Below are positions 21,183 through 22,273 of a stretch of 22,273 nucleotides of DNA, one piece after another. Numbering within the stretch: position 1 is the first letter of the stretch; every line of letters starts with the position of its first letter. This DNA is from Pseudomonadota bacterium (GTDB lineage: Bacteria; Pseudomonadota; Gammaproteobacteria; Xanthomonadales; Xanthomonadaceae), in contig JAEWFH010000127.1 of the NCBI GenBank assembly GCA_023388955.1, positions 1 through 22,273 on the forward strand, written 5' to 3'. The position numbers and the translations under genes were made by a program. The notes beneath the pieces are model-generated. The model did no database searches. It was given only the letters and a program-made list of their open reading frames with translations, and was not told the origin of the DNA.

Positions 21183-21479
21183 ATGACCCGCACCGCCAAC
21201 CGCGTGTTCACCCACGCCGCGGACATCGCCCACCTGCAGGAGCAGATCGCCCAGCTGTGCGACGGCGCCTTCGTCCGCGTGACCATGAAGGGCGGCGGGA
21301 CCCGCCAGGGCACGGTGAGCGAACGGCCCCAGGCGCAGCTGTTCTACGGTCCCGATGGAACCGAGGGGACCAACGCGGTGGTCCGGCTGGAAGATCCGGC
21401 GATGGACCCGGCGGGCGCCACCCAGCACGAGTTCTGGCTGGACGAGATCACCCGGATCGAACGCCTCGACCCGCCCTGA
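21183..21479 (+). CDS. DUF3247 family protein (Sm-like fold)
   Basis: 98 residues, cytosolic. It matches the DUF3247 pattern found mainly in the Xanthomonas group: an N-terminal RVFTHAADIAHLQEQI helix, then FVRVTMKGGGTRQGTVSERPQ, a loop with GTEGTNAVVRLED, and the closing FWLDEITRIERL. As I recall, a Xanthomonas campestris member was solved as a variant Sm-like fold, which would fit RNA or protein binding, but no function is established. The curved strand with GGGTRQGTV resembles the Sm beta-barrel. The ATG at 21183 has AAGGAG at 21171-21176. It diverges from ku and is followed by a strong terminator. Confidence 0.88.
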   Translation: MTRTANRVFTHAADIAHLQEQIAQLCDGAFVRVTMKGGGTRQGTVSERPQAQLFYGPDGTEGTNAVVRLEDPAMDPAGATQHEFWLDEITRIERLDPP

Positions 21480-21492
21480 GGACGGGCAAAAG

Positions 21493-21516
21493 AAAACCCG
21501 GCCGGAGCCGGGTTTT
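21493..21516. terminator. Bidirectional terminator between DUF3247 and the cold-shock gene
   Basis: A perfect 10-base stem (21493-21502 with 21507-21516, arm AAAACCCGGC) with a CGGA loop. The stem ends in TTTT on the plus strand, and on the minus strand it runs into TTTTCTTTT. It is placed to end both converging genes. Confidence 0.88.
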
Positions 21517-21561
21517 CCTGTCTTCAGTGCACCGCCGCGGGGGCGGTGCGGCGAAGGCTTC

Positions 21562-21771
21562 TTACAGCGCCTCGACGGCGTCGGCCTGCAGGCCCTTCTG
21601 GCCCTGGGTCACGGTGAAGCTGACCTTCTGGCCTTCCTGCAGCGACTTGAAGCCGTTGCCCTGGATGGCGCGGAAGTGGACGAACACGTCCTCACCGTTC
21701 TCACGGCTGATGAAGCCAAAGCCCTTGGCATCGTTGAACCACTTGACGGTTCCGGTTTCGCGATTGGACAT
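21562..21771 (-). CDS. CspA-family cold-shock protein
   Basis: A single cold-shock domain that binds single-stranded RNA and DNA and melts RNA structure. 69 residues, the normal length. The start MSNRETGTVKWFNDAKGFGFI holds RNP1 (KGFGFI, residues 16-21), and RNP2 is VFVHF (29-33). It continues FKSLQEGQKVSFTVTQGQKG and ends QADAVEAL. A longer frame goes upstream to 21987, but only the ATG at 21771 gives the family start. The leader from the predicted promoter is about 145 bases, typical of temperature-sensing leaders in this family. Several paralogues are usual per genome, so I do not give an exact symbol and cold induction is not certain. Confidence 0.96.
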   Translation of the reverse strand: MSNRETGTVKWFNDAKGFGFISRENGEDVFVHFRAIQGNGFKSLQEGQKVSFTVTQGQKGLQADAVEAL

Positions 21772-21802
21772 CTTTCTTGATCCTTGTAACAGGTGGTGTA
21801 AA

Positions 21803-21817
21803 GCCGCAATCTGCGGC
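21803..21817 (-). other. Leader hairpin of the cold-shock gene
   Basis: GCCGCA and TGCGGC pair around a 3-base loop, 32 bases before the ATG within the long 5' leader. Such structure near the ribosome site could take part in temperature-dependent folding (inference). Confidence 0.4.
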
Positions 21818-21922
21818 GAGGTGCTGGTTGCAAGGAACAAGCGAGGTGCAACGATGAAGCGGATCTTTGGATCTGCGGCATCGGGCCACGGTTCACGGTG
21901 ACCCTGGCAAGCAGCGGCCTGC

Positions 21923-21951
21923 ACCATATGCCGGGCCGGGGCCACGCGCAA
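21923..21951 (-). promoter_or_regulatory. Predicted promoter of the cold-shock gene
   Basis: TTGCGC (21946-21951) and TATGGT (21923-21928) on the minus strand are 17 bases apart. The transcript would start near 21916 and give a leader of about 145 bases. The boxes are moderate matches, but they are the best pair in the 239-base gap. Confidence 0.5.
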
Positions 21952-22010
21952 GTGCCGTGCATGGCGGCACCACATGCGGTTCAGCAATCCGGCGTGGCAG
22001 AATGCGCACC

Positions 22011-22273
22011 ATGACCGACCACGCCACCGATACCCCCCCCGACCGCCTGTCCAACGATCCGCGCAGCCCGCACCACCACCCGGAACTGCTGGCGCGCGGG
22101 ATCGGTATCCGCTTCAACGGACAGGAACGTACCAACGTAGAGGAATACTGCGTCGGCGAGGGCTGGATCCGGGTTGCCGCCGGCCGCGCCCTGGACCGCC
22201 GCGGGCAGCCGATGACCATGAAGGTCAAGGGCCAGGTCGAACCCTACTTCCTGACCCCGGCCGGCGATGCCGG
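22011..22273 (+). CDS. DUF3297 family protein (partial, cut by right edge)
   Basis: 87 full residues are visible. It matches the DUF3297 pattern: an N-terminal DRLSNDPRSPHHHPELL, then GIGIRFNGQERTNVEEYCVGEGWIRV, then AGRALDRRGQPMTMKVKGQVEPYF. It is a small soluble protein found in many proteobacteria with no known biochemical role. Most members are about this long, so the stop is probably just past the window. There is no Shine-Dalgarno sequence before the ATG. A CAGAAT box at 21998-22003 would place the transcript start almost on the ATG, so the mRNA may be leaderless (inference). A run of eight C (22033-22040) lies in codons 8-10. Confidence 0.87.
   Translation, partial: MTDHATDTPPDRLSNDPRSPHHHPELLARGIGIRFNGQERTNVEEYCVGEGWIRVAAGRALDRRGQPMTMKVKGQVEPYFLTPAGDA

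Overview
The window is a high-GC gammaproteobacterial chromosome segment, most likely from the Lysobacter/Xanthomonas group (Lysobacteraceae, formerly Xanthomonadaceae). Evidence: a dihydrolipoyl dehydrogenase with its own N-terminal lipoyl domain, two copies of a xanthomonad-type palindromic repeat, the small families DUF3247 and DUF3297, a YajQ protein, and the divergent tesA / ybbA-ybbP pair. It looks like core housekeeping DNA. I see no phage, transposase, CRISPR array, tRNA or rRNA, and no gene-free stretch longer than 300 bases. The longest gaps are about 200-240 bases and carry promoters.

Layout. 1-1630 (minus): start of the ATP synthase operon, atpI-atpB-atpE, with a near-consensus promoter; atpE runs off the left edge. 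1687-2000 (plus): a DUF2061 membrane protein behind a strong Fur box. 2105-5427 (minus): pyruvate dehydrogenase E2 (aceF) and E3 (lpd); no E1 gene is present. 5646-6272 (plus): an OmpW-like porin. 6309-7214 (minus): an EamA exporter. 7314-8385 (plus): yajQ and a DUF1415 gene. 8387-10137 (minus): rsmC and rsuA, two 16S rRNA modification genes with overlapping stop and start codons. 10222-11317 (plus): a Nei/Fpg DNA glycosylase and an 88-residue unknown. 11319-14611 (minus): ybbA-ybbP, an FtsX-type ABC system. 14637-15350 (plus): tesA. 15387-17186 (minus): an L,D-transpeptidase and an M23 peptidase, both for the cell wall. 17393-17572 (plus): a 59-residue Gln/Asn-rich peptide gene with its own ribosome binding site and terminator. 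17630-21052 (minus): ku-ligD, the bacterial end-joining pair. 21183-21479 (plus): DUF3247, an Sm-like fold. 21562-21771 (minus): a cold-shock protein with a long leader. 22011 to the right edge (plus): DUF3297.

How genes work together. AtpI, AtpB and AtpE build the membrane sector of ATP synthase. AceF and Lpd are two thirds of pyruvate dehydrogenase. Ku and LigD together repair double-strand breaks. The transpeptidase and the M23 protein are transcribed together and probably remodel peptidoglycan. RsmC and RsuA both act on 16S rRNA.

The most unusual points are the two repeat elements that form part of the Lpd reading frame, the Gln-rich micro-gene beside ligD, the Fur box on the DUF2061 gene, and the (KKAA)n tandem repeat in the Ku tail. 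I did not find a clear previously undescribed multi-gene system.
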